Shown here: in pieces, positions 8,350-15,917 of the stretch
Layout: the number at the start of each line of letters is the position of its first letter
How positions within the stretch are numbered: position 1 is the stretch's first letter
Source of the DNA: a virus
Strand: one strand, 5' to 3'
IMG/VR virus record: IMGVR_UViG_3300046007_008659
Location: 1 to 28,976 of that record
DNA length: 28,976 bases
Notes under the pieces: generated by a model
What the model saw: only the letters and a program-made list of their open reading frames with translations
Databases searched by the model: none
Told to the model about the DNA's origin: nothing
Position numbers and translations under genes: made by a program

Positions 8350-9234
8350 ATGCCATTGTCGCCAGAAACGTTTTTCGAGTCGTCGCCTCGCAAGGTGAAA
8401 TTCACGCCGGCGAGCGGTGCGCAGACGATCACGGCTGTTTATAAGGTCACGGGGACCGATGATTATAACGAAATCATCAACTACGCCATCGAGAATGATA
8501 ACATTCCGTACCTAGTGACAGGGGCGATCGGTTTCGCGGGTGTGATGACCGACGTCGAGGCACAACAGCACGGCAAAGGCTCGTTTTGGACGGTGCAGAT
8601 TACTTGGGAGGTGCCACCATTCCGCGCGGACGACGGCGAAACCCCGCCCGACTCTCTCGCTTTCAGTTGGGACACGACGGGCGGCTCGGCGCATATCACA
8701 CAATCGCTCGAGGTGATCGATCAAGAATGGGCCTCGGGGATTCCTCACACTGACCGATCGATCACGATTGGCGAGGATGACCAAGGCAATGTCACGGGGG
8801 CCGATATTCCGGTCCCGTCGTGTCGGTTCGAGGTCGTTGAGATTAAGACCCTCGACGCTTACTCGCCGTCGTCGGCAATCGATCACTATCGCAAAACGGG
8901 GAAAGCAAACTCGAGCGACCTCACGATCGCTGTGAGCGCAACCAAGTCGTTTACGTTCTCGGCCGGCGAGGCGATGTTCCTCGGCGCGCGGACGTCGTAC
9001 GACCCAAGCTCGGGCAATGTGCAGACCGTGTTTGTGTTCCTGGGCCAGGCCAATAAGACGTCGATCACGGTCGGCGATATGACGGTCGCGAGCAAGAAAG
9101 GCCACGACCTACTCGTTACGCATTTTGTCGAGAAGGTCGACGCAACCACGAAGGTTAAGACCAAAAAACCTTCAGAGGTCGTGATCCATCGGGTTGTTGA
9201 GTTCATCGACCTCAACGGAATTTGCGGGCTATAA
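8350..9234 (+). CDS. Putative distal tail protein
   Basis: 294 residues, four bases after the tape measure gene. Mostly beta-strand by pattern, with a polar middle (W-D-T-T-G-G-S-A-H-I-T-Q-S-L-E) and a C-terminal F-I-D-L-N-G-I-C-G-L. No signal peptide, membrane segment or catalytic motif is seen. Genes here in tailed phages usually encode the distal tail or hub proteins attached below the tape measure tip. I do not recognise a specific family, and the name is a positional inference. Confidence 0.5.
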   Translation: MPLSPETFFESSPRKVKFTPASGAQTITAVYKVTGTDDYNEIINYAIENDNIPYLVTGAIGFAGVMTDVEAQQHGKGSFWTVQITWEVPPFRADDGETPPDSLAFSWDTTGGSAHITQSLEVIDQEWASGIPHTDRSITIGEDDQGNVTGADIPVPSCRFEVVEIKTLDAYSPSSAIDHYRKTGKANSSDLTIAVSATKSFTFSAGEAMFLGARTSYDPSSGNVQTVFVFLGQANKTSITVGDMTVASKKGHDLLVTHFVEKVDATTKVKTKKPSEVVIHRVVEFIDLNGICGL

Positions 9235-9250
9235 CACGCGAGCGAAATCA

Positions 9251-10153
9251 ATGGACCTCGGTCAAGACATTTTGCCGGGCGGCAAGTATCCCCTATCGGC
9301 CTCGCGGATCAATCAGACCTCGCGAGCGGTGCAGGCTGTTCGACTCCCTCGAGGTGCGCCGAGCGCCAACGGACAAAGCGGGTTCGAGCAGCGTCGCGCG
9401 GTGGTCGTCTCGGTGCTCAACAAGACGAATCGAGACATTGAGCCAGGCGACCCGGTATTGATCGAGCGGTCGACGATCGACCCCGAGGATTATCCCGATG
9501 TTTACGAGTCGGCGGCGCTCGTCTCGTCGACGCTCGGGCTCACGGCCGGCAACACGGGGACCTGGGGCATTGCGCTTCAGTTCATCAAGAAAGAGGGGGC
9601 GGCGGGCTCGTTTTCTGGGCCGGTACTACTCAAGGGCATTGCTCGCGTTAAGGTTCGCAAACTCGCCGGCGACGACAATCTCGTCGATATGGCTTGCTTT
9701 AGAAACAAGGGCGCAACGGGCGAGGATCACAAGCTCTACACCTCGGCCGCGGGCTGTGCGAGCATTCTCGCGATGAGCTCGACGGTAAGCGACTGGACCG
9801 ACGAATCTACCGACGACGACGAGGTCGACGCGATTGTCGAGGTTCACGGGTTTCGGATCGTCGAGCCGGCATGTCGAGTTCACCTCAACGCCAAACTGAG
9901 GAAAACCGGGGAATTTAGTGTCGCTACCGCAAATGTGCAACAGCACGACGTAACAGGATCGGGCCGCACGGCCAACGGGTTTACAGACACAGCGCCGGGC
10001 CGGCGAGCAGCGCCTCGCGTGATTCGGGTCTATGGCGACTCGATCACGGGCGGCATGGAAGCGGCGAGCGGTTCCGAGGGGTGGGCGACGGTTTGCCCAT
10101 ACTCCGGTGACTGGATATTTACCTCGCTCGTCGGTTGCCTCACGCCGATCTAA
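9251..10153 (+). CDS. Unknown tail-region structural protein
   Basis: 300 residues from the ATG at 9251; an extension of this frame further upstream only overlaps the previous gene. The N terminus (Q-D-I-L-P-G-G-K-Y-P-L-S-A-S-R-I-N) is followed by a beta-rich domain with V-V-S-V-L-N-K-T-N-R-D-I-E-P-G-D-P-V-L-I. This looks like the small barrel folds found in baseplate and head-fibre proteins. The acidic D-E-S-T-D-D-D-E-V-D-A segment near residue 180-190 could bind metal. The C terminus is short and Gly-rich. It lies in the tail-tip gene cluster and is probably a virion protein, with no firm family. Confidence 0.55.
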   Translation: MDLGQDILPGGKYPLSASRINQTSRAVQAVRLPRGAPSANGQSGFEQRRAVVVSVLNKTNRDIEPGDPVLIERSTIDPEDYPDVYESAALVSSTLGLTAGNTGTWGIALQFIKKEGAAGSFSGPVLLKGIARVKVRKLAGDDNLVDMACFRNKGATGEDHKLYTSAAGCASILAMSSTVSDWTDESTDDDEVDAIVEVHGFRIVEPACRVHLNAKLRKTGEFSVATANVQQHDVTGSGRTANGFTDTAPGRRAAPRVIRVYGDSITGGMEAASGSEGWATVCPYSGDWIFTSLVGCLTPI

Positions 10154-10156
10154 AAC

Positions 10157-11425
10157 ATGGTCACGATCAACAGCCTCGACACGCTCAACGGCTCGACCTG
10201 TTGCACGGTCGTTAATGATTCATTCGCAACCGACACGGCCGATCTATATCAATTCTGGGGTATCAACCCCGACGACGCCGGCACGGTCGCCGCGGGCGTA
10301 ATGACATTGCCGTCTGGGTGTCGTGCTCGTCGCCTCAATTGCCCTGATAGGCTCGCCGGCGTGCGGATCACGCTATCGGCAACCATAGATTTTACTCACA
10401 GCGTTTGCGCGTTCTTTTGGTGCAACGCGGATTTATCGGCCGGTTATATGGTTCGCGTTCGCTCTAACTCTGGCGCAGGTGGCGAGTCGTCTCGCCGCGG
10501 GTGCCTGGTTGAGTTATGTACGGCGGGCGGCTCGGTGCTCAAAAGCCGATACGCGGGCGGCGGTGCTACGCCGTTAGTCGTCGAGGCTTGGGCCGATCAA
10601 GACAGCGGAGACGCTTTTATAACGGTCAACGAGGCGTTCTCGTGGAAGATAACCTATGCGGCGGCAACCGCCGAGGATGGATACTTCGGTTTTGGTGCCG
10701 ACGACGCCGGCGACGAACTCGACGTCTCGAGTTACGCGGCGGCGGTGGTGGGCTCGGTGGACGTAGAGCAAGGTTGCATTGCTGGTTGCTCGGTCACGAC
10801 GCCGATCAACGCTTGTACGCACACTGAGTCATGCAACGGCGGCACGCTCGACGAGGACTTTTACGACACGTCAACGACTGGCTCGGCGTATTGGATTACG
10901 GCAACCGATCGGACGTTAAACCCGGGATGGGCTCATTCCGTCATCAACGACTGTCTGGTCCCTTTGACTGATCGATGGTCGACAACCGACCTCTCGGCAA
11001 CGGTTGCGATCACGGGCGGCGGCGGCGTTGAGGCGTGCGGCGATCAACCTTGGCGGGCGTGCGATTCGGTCGCGGTTCGGCGGTTCGTTAGGGTGTCGTC
11101 GTGTGCGAACGAAATCACGCTCACAATTGAGATGAGCAAATCGACGACGTCGTCTATCGTCACGTCAATTCAACTCGTGCCGGTTTGCGGGACTAACTTC
11201 AGTGATTCGCTATCGGCATCGTGGGAAGAAACGGCATCGGCACCACCCTTGAATTGCACGGCATCAGAGACCGACACGGCAACTAAGACTATTCTAAATG
11301 TCCCTGTCGGCATCTATGCGGTCGTGTTCTCGGCGTCGCCTGAGGATAGCTCATTCTGGGGCTCGCCGTTTAGCGTCGCCATGAGCATCGACGGCGTCGA
11401 GGTCTACGAAATCAATTGCCCATGA
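10157..11425 (+). CDS. Cys-rich putative tail surface protein
   Basis: 422 residues with about 19 cysteines, very unusual for a phage tail protein. The first ~200 residues have a pattern like a concanavalin A/LamG-type beta sandwich (I-T-L-S-A-T-I-D-F-T near 70-80, then an 'AEDGYFGFGADD' stretch near 175). The second half is Ser/Thr-rich beta sequence with repeated C-x(n)-C pairs and ends C-P. As the last large gene of the tail cluster it may be a receptor-contact or tail-tip protein stabilised by disulfides. Its stop overlaps the next ATG (ATGA). Function is inferred; no enzyme signature is visible. Confidence 0.5.
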   Translation: MVTINSLDTLNGSTCCTVVNDSFATDTADLYQFWGINPDDAGTVAAGVMTLPSGCRARRLNCPDRLAGVRITLSATIDFTHSVCAFFWCNADLSAGYMVRVRSNSGAGGESSRRGCLVELCTAGGSVLKSRYAGGGATPLVVEAWADQDSGDAFITVNEAFSWKITYAAATAEDGYFGFGADDAGDELDVSSYAAAVVGSVDVEQGCIAGCSVTTPINACTHTESCNGGTLDEDFYDTSTTGSAYWITATDRTLNPGWAHSVINDCLVPLTDRWSTTDLSATVAITGGGGVEACGDQPWRACDSVAVRRFVRVSSCANEITLTIEMSKSTTSSIVTSIQLVPVCGTNFSDSLSASWEETASAPPLNCTASETDTATKTILNVPVGIYAVVFSASPEDSSFWGSPFSVAMSIDGVEVYEINCP

Positions 11426-11883
11426 ATCACGACTGGCAACCGTTGCCCGAGCATGGTTTCATGTGTGCCGGTTGCGGTGCTCGCTCTCGTAAGGGCACGG
11501 CGGCGGGTGAGTGCTCGCCGCGGCCGGCATTTGAGCCAAGCAAGCCGGCTGAGCCTCGACCCGAGGTTGACGTCGAGCAGCTCGTCGCCGCGGCCGGCGA
11601 TTCGGCCGGCGAGGTCTGGGGCCTGTTGCGTCGAGCGACGTCGCTCGCTCGCGAGGTGACACGCTGGGCGCTTGCTGGGTGCCCGATTCGATCAGTCGAC
11701 GAGCAACGGCGAATTGTGGCGATCTGCCGGGCCTGTCCGTTGGTGCGTATCGGCGATGCGGGCGGCGTTGGGTGCTCGATCTGCGGTTGCCGAGCTGCGG
11801 GCCGATCGCTGTCGCCCGAGGATCACGGGCTCAAGATCAAGCTGGCAACGACTCGTTGTCCCGACTCGCCGGCGAGGTGGTAA
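11422..11883 (+). CDS. Zinc-ribbon phage protein
   Basis: 153 residues from the ATG at 11422, overlapping the previous stop. It has an N-terminal C-A-G-C knuckle near residue 15-18 and a C-terminal cluster C-R-A-C-P ... G-C-S-I-C-G-C ... R-C-P ... R-W, separated by a Pro-rich linker and a helical middle. The C-terminal spacing (CxxCP, then CxxCGC, then CP near the end) is a pattern I associate with small phage zinc-binding proteins found near tail or lysis genes. Two zinc sites are likely. The role is unknown; protein-protein contact in tail assembly is one possibility. Confidence 0.6.
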   Translation: MNHDWQPLPEHGFMCAGCGARSRKGTAAGECSPRPAFEPSKPAEPRPEVDVEQLVAAAGDSAGEVWGLLRRATSLAREVTRWALAGCPIRSVDEQRRIVAICRACPLVRIGDAGGVGCSICGCRAAGRSLSPEDHGLKIKLATTRCPDSPARW

Positions 11884-11887
11884 CAGG

Positions 11888-12070
11888 CTACAGAAACCAA
11901 CGCACGACGAGCCAGGCCGAAACGATCAAGGCGCCGGCGATCGTCGCGAGCGACACAAGGCAACAGCAACCGACGCCGGCCGATTCAATCTCGCGGCCGG
12001 GCCCCTGGTAGTAAAACACTTTGGCGATCAGTCGCAAGAATCGACGAATCGGGCCGGGTTTAGTTTGCAT
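11888..12070 (-). CDS. Small membrane protein in integrase cassette
   Basis: 60 residues beginning at an ATG that overlaps the end of the preceding gene on the minus strand by 11 bases. The N terminus is basic (M-Q-T-K-P-G-P-I-R-R-F-L-R). The C-terminal half is one hydrophobic segment with three adjacent cysteines (G-C-C-C-L-V-S-L-A-T-I-A-G-A-L-I-V), so one membrane span is expected. It is the last gene of a three-gene minus-strand unit behind the integrase. A prophage-expressed membrane protein could act in exclusion or lysogenic conversion, but nothing in the sequence proves this. Confidence 0.5.
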   Translation of the reverse strand: MQTKPGPIRRFLRLIAKVFYYQGPGREIESAGVGCCCLVSLATIAGALIVSAWLVVRWFL

Positions 12071-12281
12071 TGATCGATTCGAGCAAGCGGTCGCGTAGTG
12101 ATTCAAAGAACGGCCGGGCGGACGCGCGAAGCGACTCGAGGTTCTGTCGATCAACCTCGCGGCGGCGGCGTTCAATCTCACAGTACGGGCACGCGGACGG
12201 CGTCGGCCGGTCGTTGCTTTCAGGTTCGAGCGGTACGCCGAGATTGTCGGCGATGGTCTGCAAGAGCTGTTGAGGGTTCAT
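12060..12281 (-). CDS. Small CxxC protein in integrase cassette
   Basis: 73 residues starting at an ATG that overlaps the integrase stop (ATGA on the minus strand), which points to co-translation. It has one C-P-Y-C motif near residues 31-34 followed by a long charged helix (E-I-E-R-R-R-R-E-V-D-R-Q-N-L-E). A single CxxC could bind zinc only as a dimer or with other ligands. I do not recognise the family. It sits between the integrase and a small membrane protein in one operon. Confidence 0.5.
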   Translation of the reverse strand: MNPQQLLQTIADNLGVPLEPESNDRPTPSACPYCEIERRRREVDRQNLESLRASARPFFESLRDRLLESINAN

Positions 12282-13156
12282 GGTCGGAATATCTTACCGA
12301 CGGGGCTCGGCGGTGTCACGATTCGAGGGTCTAGGTAGCGTTTGGTGACTTTGGCCGACGAGTGCCCGAGCAGCTCGGTAGCGTTATGACCGGCCGCGGC
12401 GTAGTGCGAGGCAACCGAGCGGCGCAAGCGGTGAAATTTACTCTCTCGGCCGTGGGGCAAGCCGGCTCGCTCGAGCAATTTGTCGTATCGGTTCCAAAGG
12501 TATGTTTTCGAGTAGGGCCAGGTGAGCACGCTCGGCGACTCTCGAGGGATAAGTCGCAAGGCTGCGACGGTCTCGGCCGCGAGCGGGTAACAACGATCGA
12601 GCCGACCTCCCTTGCGGGTCTCGGCTCGGCACACGGCGACGGCCTGGTCGAGGTCGACGTCGGGCCATTTGAGCCCGACGATCGCGGCGATACGCTCGCC
12701 GGTATCCCAAGCGATCAAGTGTAGGCATTGCCACCATACCGACGCCGGGCAACGGCTGATCGACCCCTCGGCGAGCCGGCATGCGTCGAGTAGTCGATGG
12801 ACGTCGGCCTCGGTCCAAGCCAACGCGACACGCTCGGGGATGACCTCGGGCTCTATCTCGGGCCAGGTGTCGACCATGCGGCGACGATTCAAGAATCGCC
12901 ACACGGCCAAGAGGTTGTAGCGATCGCGCTCGACGGTGCTCGCGGCGACTCCGGTCGAGCGTCGCCAGGCGAGAAACGAGCAGACGACAACCTCGTCGAG
13001 GTCGCCGATCCTAGCACGCCGGCCGAGGTACTCGTCGAAACGATCGAGCGAGAATCGGTAGAGCCGTTTGGTATTGGCGGCGCGAGACCTGAGTTTAATC
13101 GGCAGATAGAGTTGCTCGAAAGCATCGCGCAGATTTGCAATGGTTGCTGCGATCAC
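12278..13156 (-). CDS. int: Tyrosine recombinase / phage integrase (first of two)
   Basis: 292 residues from the GTG at 13156, chosen because AGGAG lies eight bases upstream; another GTG at 13165 would touch that ribosome site. The N-terminal half is a SAM-like core-binding domain (T-K-R-L-Y-R-F-S-L-D-R-F-D-E-Y-L). The C-terminal catalytic domain has every expected residue: R155 in T-G-E-R-I-A, K182 in T-R-K-G-G, H242-x-x-R245 in F-H-R-L-R, H265 in L-L-G-H-S and Y274 in K-R-Y-L-D-P. It should therefore be active in site-specific integration and, with a directionality factor, excision. It is transcribed away from the likely attP region and leads a three-gene minus-strand operon. Confidence 0.92.
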   Translation of the reverse strand: MIAATIANLRDAFEQLYLPIKLRSRAANTKRLYRFSLDRFDEYLGRRARIGDLDEVVVCSFLAWRRSTGVAASTVERDRYNLLAVWRFLNRRRMVDTWPEIEPEVIPERVALAWTEADVHRLLDACRLAEGSISRCPASVWWQCLHLIAWDTGERIAAIVGLKWPDVDLDQAVAVCRAETRKGGRLDRCYPLAAETVAALRLIPRESPSVLTWPYSKTYLWNRYDKLLERAGLPHGRESKFHRLRRSVASHYAAAGHNATELLGHSSAKVTKRYLDPRIVTPPSPVGKIFRP

Positions 13157-13289
13157 GGTAGTCACTCCTGGGCTGAGCTATAGTATCGCTCGAGCTAGTT
13201 CGATTGGCGGCAAACAGCGCCATTTTCGCGCGGCTTCGTGCCGTGGAGTGTTCGGAGAGTGCGGTTTGTAGGGGTCCTACGGTCAAGCC

Positions 13290-13309
13290 GTCGAATCCTG
13301 TCCCCGCCA
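13290..13309 (+). other. Candidate attP core resembling a tRNA 3' end
   Basis: The 20 bases read like the end of a tRNA gene without encoded CCA: T-loop remnant GTCGAAT, T-stem 3' strand CCTGT, acceptor 3' strand CCCCGCC and discriminator A. The matching 5' parts (ACAGG before the loop, GGCGGGG at the 5' end) are absent, so it is not a tRNA gene itself. Tyrosine-recombinase phages often integrate into tRNA 3' ends and carry that end in attP. It lies about 130 bases from the integrase start. Confidence 0.5.
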
Positions 13310-13422
13310 TTTGACCCTCGAGTCGGTATCCTTTGCCGGCTCGGGGCGTCTCATTCTTCGCTCGGCCGGTGAGGTTTCCCTTGCGGGTTTTCCTGTATCA
13401 ACACTGGCCGAGCGTTTTCGTG

Positions 13423-13450
13423 TTGAAAACTGTTCCGTTAACGCTACGAT
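13423..13450 (+). promoter_or_regulatory. Possible promoter for the excisionase-like gene
   Basis: TTGAAA at 13423-13428 and TACGAT at 13445-13450 are separated by 16 bases. The ATG of the small HTH gene follows at 13457, so the transcript would be almost leaderless. The motif is close to sigma-70 consensus, but in this setting it is only a candidate. Confidence 0.3.
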
Positions 13451-13456
13451 AGGTAT

Positions 13457-13666
13457 ATGGCAATGTCAACCGAAATCAATGGTTTCTTTACGGTTCCCGA
13501 GGCGGCCGGGATTATTGGCGTTACAGATAGCCTAGTCCGTCGATGGGTGCGCGACGGCCGACTACCTCATAAGAAAATCGGCGAGAAGGTTCGCGTTATC
13601 CCTGCGCAAGCGGTCGAGAAAATGCGAAAAACCGCCCGAAAACCGGGCCGACCGAAAGCCTCGTAG
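13457..13666 (+). CDS. Small HTH protein, excisionase/MerR-like
   Basis: 69 residues made of one winged helix-turn-helix of the excisionase/MerR (HTH_17) kind: F-F-T-V-P-E-A-A-G-I-I-G-V-T-D-S-L-V-R-R followed by W-V-R-D-G-R-L-P-H and the wing K-I-G-E-K-V-R-V-I-P. The C terminus is basic (R-K-P-G-R-P-K). It is divergent from the integrase across the attP candidate region, the classic place for a recombination directionality factor. It could instead be a small transcriptional regulator. A second ATG two codons downstream is also possible. An adjacent T-run (TTTTTT) follows the stop. Confidence 0.75.
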   Translation: MAMSTEINGFFTVPEAAGIIGVTDSLVRRWVRDGRLPHKKIGEKVRVIPAQAVEKMRKTARKPGRPKAS

Positions 13667-13684
13667 TTTTTTCCTGGTCTGGGC

Positions 13685-13713
13685 TTGTAAATTATTCCGA
13701 TAGCGGTACTATT
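13685..13713 (+). promoter_or_regulatory. Possible sigma-70-type promoter
   Basis: TTGTAA at 13685-13690 and TACTAT at 13708-13713 with 17 bases between lie in a locally AT-rich stretch, 80 bases before the next gene. This is among the better promoter matches in the window. Confidence 0.4.
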
Positions 13714-13743
13714 GTCACTCGTTGCCGGGTTGGCAACACGCGA

Positions 13744-13760
13744 GCGACGGCGGCCGTCGC
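13744..13760. repeat. Perfect 17-bp palindrome (possible operator)
   Basis: GCGACGGC and its exact reverse complement flank a single central base, just downstream of the possible promoter at 13685-13713. Size and position suit a dimeric repressor site, though a GC-rich hairpin in the leader RNA is equally possible. Confidence 0.4.
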
Positions 13761-13794
13761 GGTTTGGCCTCGCAAGGGCCTGGGAGTACGGAAA

Positions 13795-14073
13795 ATGTCG
13801 ACCAATGTTTTCGAGCAGTCGCTAGAGCTTGATCAGGGCGTCGGGTTAGGTGGTCGGGTTTTTGGTTATGATCACGAGCGCCGAAATTTTGTTGTGTGGG
13901 ACGTCGACGGCGACAGAATTTGCGTTCATCGGGTCGACCACGACGAAACCGAGAGCGATTGCGGGCCCCTTAGCGAAACCCTCAAACTCGCCGAGTGTTT
14001 TCTATCTAACCCGAATACAAGCCAGTACCGGACATTGTTGCGAGCTTGCAAAATGGGATACTCGCGAGCCTAA
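13795..14073 (+). CDS. Unknown early protein
   Basis: 92 residues with a GGGAG ribosome site upstream of the ATG. The first 60 residues look like a small beta domain (L-G-G-R-V-F-G-Y-D-H-E-R-R-N-F-V-V-W-D) with many acidic residues and H-R-V-D-H-D near 45-50. The last 30 residues form a helix (L-K-L-A-E-C-F-L-S-N). There is no DNA-binding or catalytic motif that I recognise. It is the first gene after the excisionase-like gene and may be under the promoter at 13685-13713. Confidence 0.5.
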   Translation: MSTNVFEQSLELDQGVGLGGRVFGYDHERRNFVVWDVDGDRICVHRVDHDETESDCGPLSETLKLAECFLSNPNTSQYRTLLRACKMGYSRA

Positions 14074-14300
14074 TCGACTCTCCGCGCTCGCCCGGTGTCG
14101 GCATCAGCAACCGACCGAGAAAAGCCGGGCGAGCGGACTTAATACCCACTGACGAGCCCGAGGCATCGGGCGAAACGGCAAAGCTGGTGCCGTATGGGAA
14201 GCACAAAGCAACCCGCGAGGATTGATACCCTCGAGAGAAAAACCCGCATGTTTGCCGCATTCTGCGGCCGGCGTGCGCATGCGTCACGGAAGTTTAGAGC
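14074..14300. other. Structured non-coding stretch with 11-bp inverted repeat
   Basis: 227 bases with no supportable gene but several hairpins. CGCTCGCCCGG at 14085-14095 pairs exactly with CCGGGCGAGCG at 14125-14135 (29-base loop), and a GCCCGA/TCGGGC hairpin follows near 14157-14172. None is followed by a T-run, so these are not standard intrinsic terminators. A leader RNA, attenuator or small RNA is possible; I can name no riboswitch class. Confidence 0.45.
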
Positions 14301-14549
14301 ATGGCTAGTTGCGCGCTGTCGGCGATCATGCCGACGATCATAGAAACCGCGGCAATGGGTCTCGTCGTCGTGATCGCGCTCGCGGTTCTCATTGCGACAC
14401 TGGCCTATCGGCCTCGTCTCTCACAATCAAATCAGGTGCCGGCGTCGCGTCGTTCGCGGCTGCGGGTTGTCGGCCGAGACGGTCAACGGACTGCCGTCTC
14501 GGCCGGTTGTTTTCACGCGAGCAGCTCGTCGCCGCGGGGTGAAGCATGA
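14301..14549 (+). CDS. Small membrane protein
   Basis: 82 residues with a single long hydrophobic segment (I-I-E-T-A-A-M-G-L-V-V-V-I-A-L-A-V-L-I-A) at about residues 13-35, followed by a basic, Ser/Arg-rich tail, so one membrane span with the tail likely inside. Its stop overlaps the next ATG (ATGA), supporting a real coupled gene. Function unknown. The upstream region is the structured non-coding stretch just described. Confidence 0.45.
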   Translation: MASCALSAIMPTIIETAAMGLVVVIALAVLIATLAYRPRLSQSNQVPASRRSRLRVVGRDGQRTAVSAGCFHASSSSPRGEA

Positions 14550-14791
14550 GCCAAGCGACAACCGTCTCGATCGAGCGGCAAATTCTGCGGGCTTTAACCT
14601 GGCTACGCTCGGCCAATCTCGCCGGCGCAACGGTTCCCGAGCTGCAAGCCTGTCTATCGAGGCTCGCGGCTCCCGAAACCGTTCGACACGCGGTCGCCCG
14701 GTTGCGTCGGCGTGGTTCGGTCGTGCCGGGGCCTCGCGGTATGTCGCCGCGCGGTCGGCCGGCTCGCGTTTGGGTTTTAGCGAGGGTTTAA
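14546..14791 (+). CDS. Small winged-helix-like protein
   Basis: 81 residues overlapping the previous stop. The pattern I-E-R-Q-I-L-R-A-L-T-W-L then V-P-E-L-Q-A-C-L, E-T-V-R-H-A-V-A-R-L-R-R-R-G-S-V-V and R-P-A-R-V-W-V-L fits a winged helix: helix, helix, recognition helix, then a beta hairpin ending with a 'vW.L' strand. It is probably a DNA-binding regulator of early genes. The next gene follows three bases later, so the two are likely one transcript. No close family recognised. Confidence 0.5.
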   Translation: MSQATTVSIERQILRALTWLRSANLAGATVPELQACLSRLAAPETVRHAVARLRRRGSVVPGPRGMSPRGRPARVWVLARV

Positions 14792-14793
14792 CG

Positions 14794-15144
14794 ATGGCAA
14801 TTCACGAGTTCGGATTTAACGACGTTGCGACAGTCGACGGCGGCGCGATCAAGATCGCGATGGATGATGCGTTGCAGCAAGTAATTAAAGACTGTGTCGA
14901 TCGGCCGTTGGTGAGTGGTTCGCGTAGCGTCACGCTCGAGTTGAGAATCAAGACAATCTCGAGCGAGACGGAAATCGAAGAGGTGGCGATCGCGTTCGTC
15001 GTCAAGCACAAAGTTCCGGCGAAGTCGACGCGGTCAATCCGCATGAAACCTCGGGCAAATGGGAAACTTGTTTTCAACGACGACGCGCCCGATTCGCCGT
15101 TACAACACACAATCGACGAAATGGAGAACGATTCAGATGATTGA
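14794..15144 (+). CDS. Conserved phage protein paired with DUF2303 gene
   Basis: 116 residues from the ATG at 14794; the same frame upstream only shadows the winged-helix gene. It has A-L-Q-Q-V-I-K-D-C-V-D-R-P near residue 26-38, then S-V-T-L-E-L-R-I-K-T and H-K-V-P-A-K-S-T-R-S-I-R-M. This helix plus 'RxxTlxlxixP...lap...t' beta layout resembles small proteins in many temperate phages sometimes labelled replication terminator, but I know no proven function. It overlaps the following DUF2303-like gene by eight bases and is probably functionally linked to it. Confidence 0.6.
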   Translation: MAIHEFGFNDVATVDGGAIKIAMDDALQQVIKDCVDRPLVSGSRSVTLELRIKTISSETEIEEVAIAFVVKHKVPAKSTRSIRMKPRANGKLVFNDDAPDSPLQHTIDEMENDSDD

Positions 15145-15913
15145 CGCGACATTTGTCGAGGCGATCGCAAGCCTCAAGGAAAAGGCGGCCGAGGTAACGG
15201 TCGCGAAGCTCGAGGGGTTTCATCGTAAAACGATTATTGCGCAGGGCGATGACTACGAAATCCTTGAAACTCCAGCGCCGGTGATCAATTGCGTTGCAAA
15301 GTCAATCGGCTCGCTCGCGCGAATCGTCAACGACTACGCGGTCGAAATTGAGACCGACGCGAAATGTTCGGTTTGGCATACCGAGGGCGCTATCGTGGGC
15401 GTTCTCGATGACTCCGAGCGATTGCATCGGGTGACGATGAAGCTCACGACCGACTCGCGGTTCTCGGCTCTGCAAAAGATCGAGAGCGGCGCGACGTTCG
15501 ATCAAAAGGCGTTTCGTCAATGGTTGTTGCTGGTGATCGGCCGGCGAGCGATTCAAACCGTCGGGATACTCGATGCGATTCAGCGGGTTAAGTTCGACAA
15601 GACCGAGGGCGGCGAGGGGACGATCAACGCGACAAGCGTCGGAATGGGGCGTTCGATCATGGCGAAAGCGACGGGCGCGGCCGACATTCCCGAGACGTTT
15701 GTCGTGCGGTCACAAGTCTACGTCGAGCTGCCGGCGATCGTCGTCGAGGTCGAGCTGCAAGTCGACGTTGACCCGATCGAGCAAGTTTTTCGCGTGCGGC
15801 CGATCCCTGGCGAGCTGCAACTAGCGTTGCAAAAGACTCACGCGGAAATCGAGCGAAACTTGATCGACGAGCTCGACGATATGTCGACCCGCGTTTTGTA
15901 CGGGTCTCCGTAA
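15137..15913 (+). CDS. DUF2303 (YfdQ-like) phage protein
   Basis: 258 residues. Features shared with DUF2303 proteins are a central V-N-D-Y-A segment, an acidic strand with G-V-L-D-D-S-E-R-L-H-R-V-T-M-K-L-T, then F-R-Q-W-L-L-L-V-I-G. A later region has I-P-E-T-F-V-V-R-S-Q-V-Y and V-F-R-V-R-P-I-P-G, ending in a long helix (A-E-I-E-R-N-L-I-D-E-L). The family occurs in the early regions of temperate phages (YfdQ in the E. coli CPS-53 prophage) and has no proven role. Here it overlaps its partner gene and is followed directly by a tRNA-like sequence and a second recombinase. Confidence 0.7.
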   Translation: MIDATFVEAIASLKEKAAEVTVAKLEGFHRKTIIAQGDDYEILETPAPVINCVAKSIGSLARIVNDYAVEIETDAKCSVWHTEGAIVGVLDDSERLHRVTMKLTTDSRFSALQKIESGATFDQKAFRQWLLLVIGRRAIQTVGILDAIQRVKFDKTEGGEGTINATSVGMGRSIMAKATGAADIPETFVVRSQVYVELPAIVVEVELQVDVDPIEQVFRVRPIPGELQLALQKTHAEIERNLIDELDDMSTRVLYGSP

Positions 15914-15917
15914 GCGT

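Larger units (their letters stand above)
13157..13456. promoter_or_regulatory. Divergent intergenic region between integrase and excisionase-like gene
   Basis: About 300 bases without a credible gene. It holds the integrase leader (AGGAG for the GTG start) and a minus-strand TACTAT -10-like box (complement of 13180-13185) without a clear -35. It also holds the tRNA-like attP candidate at 13290-13309, a short hairpin GTAGG-GGT-CCTAC at 13268-13280, and a possible rightward promoter at 13423-13450. This is the usual place for attP and for recombinase and excisionase arm sites, but I could not find convincing repeated arm sites. Confidence 0.5.

Noticed and set aside
12362-13183. Plus-strand ORFs opposite the integrase
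   Set aside because: The minus-strand protein has a complete catalytic set; the plus-strand products are shadows.
13272-13286. 15-bp identity GGGTCCTACGGTCAA with 16558-16572 inside the second recombinase gene
   Set aside because: About one such match is expected by chance in this length and composition, and the second copy is fixed by coding for the catalytic-Tyr region; not enough to call it a recombination site.
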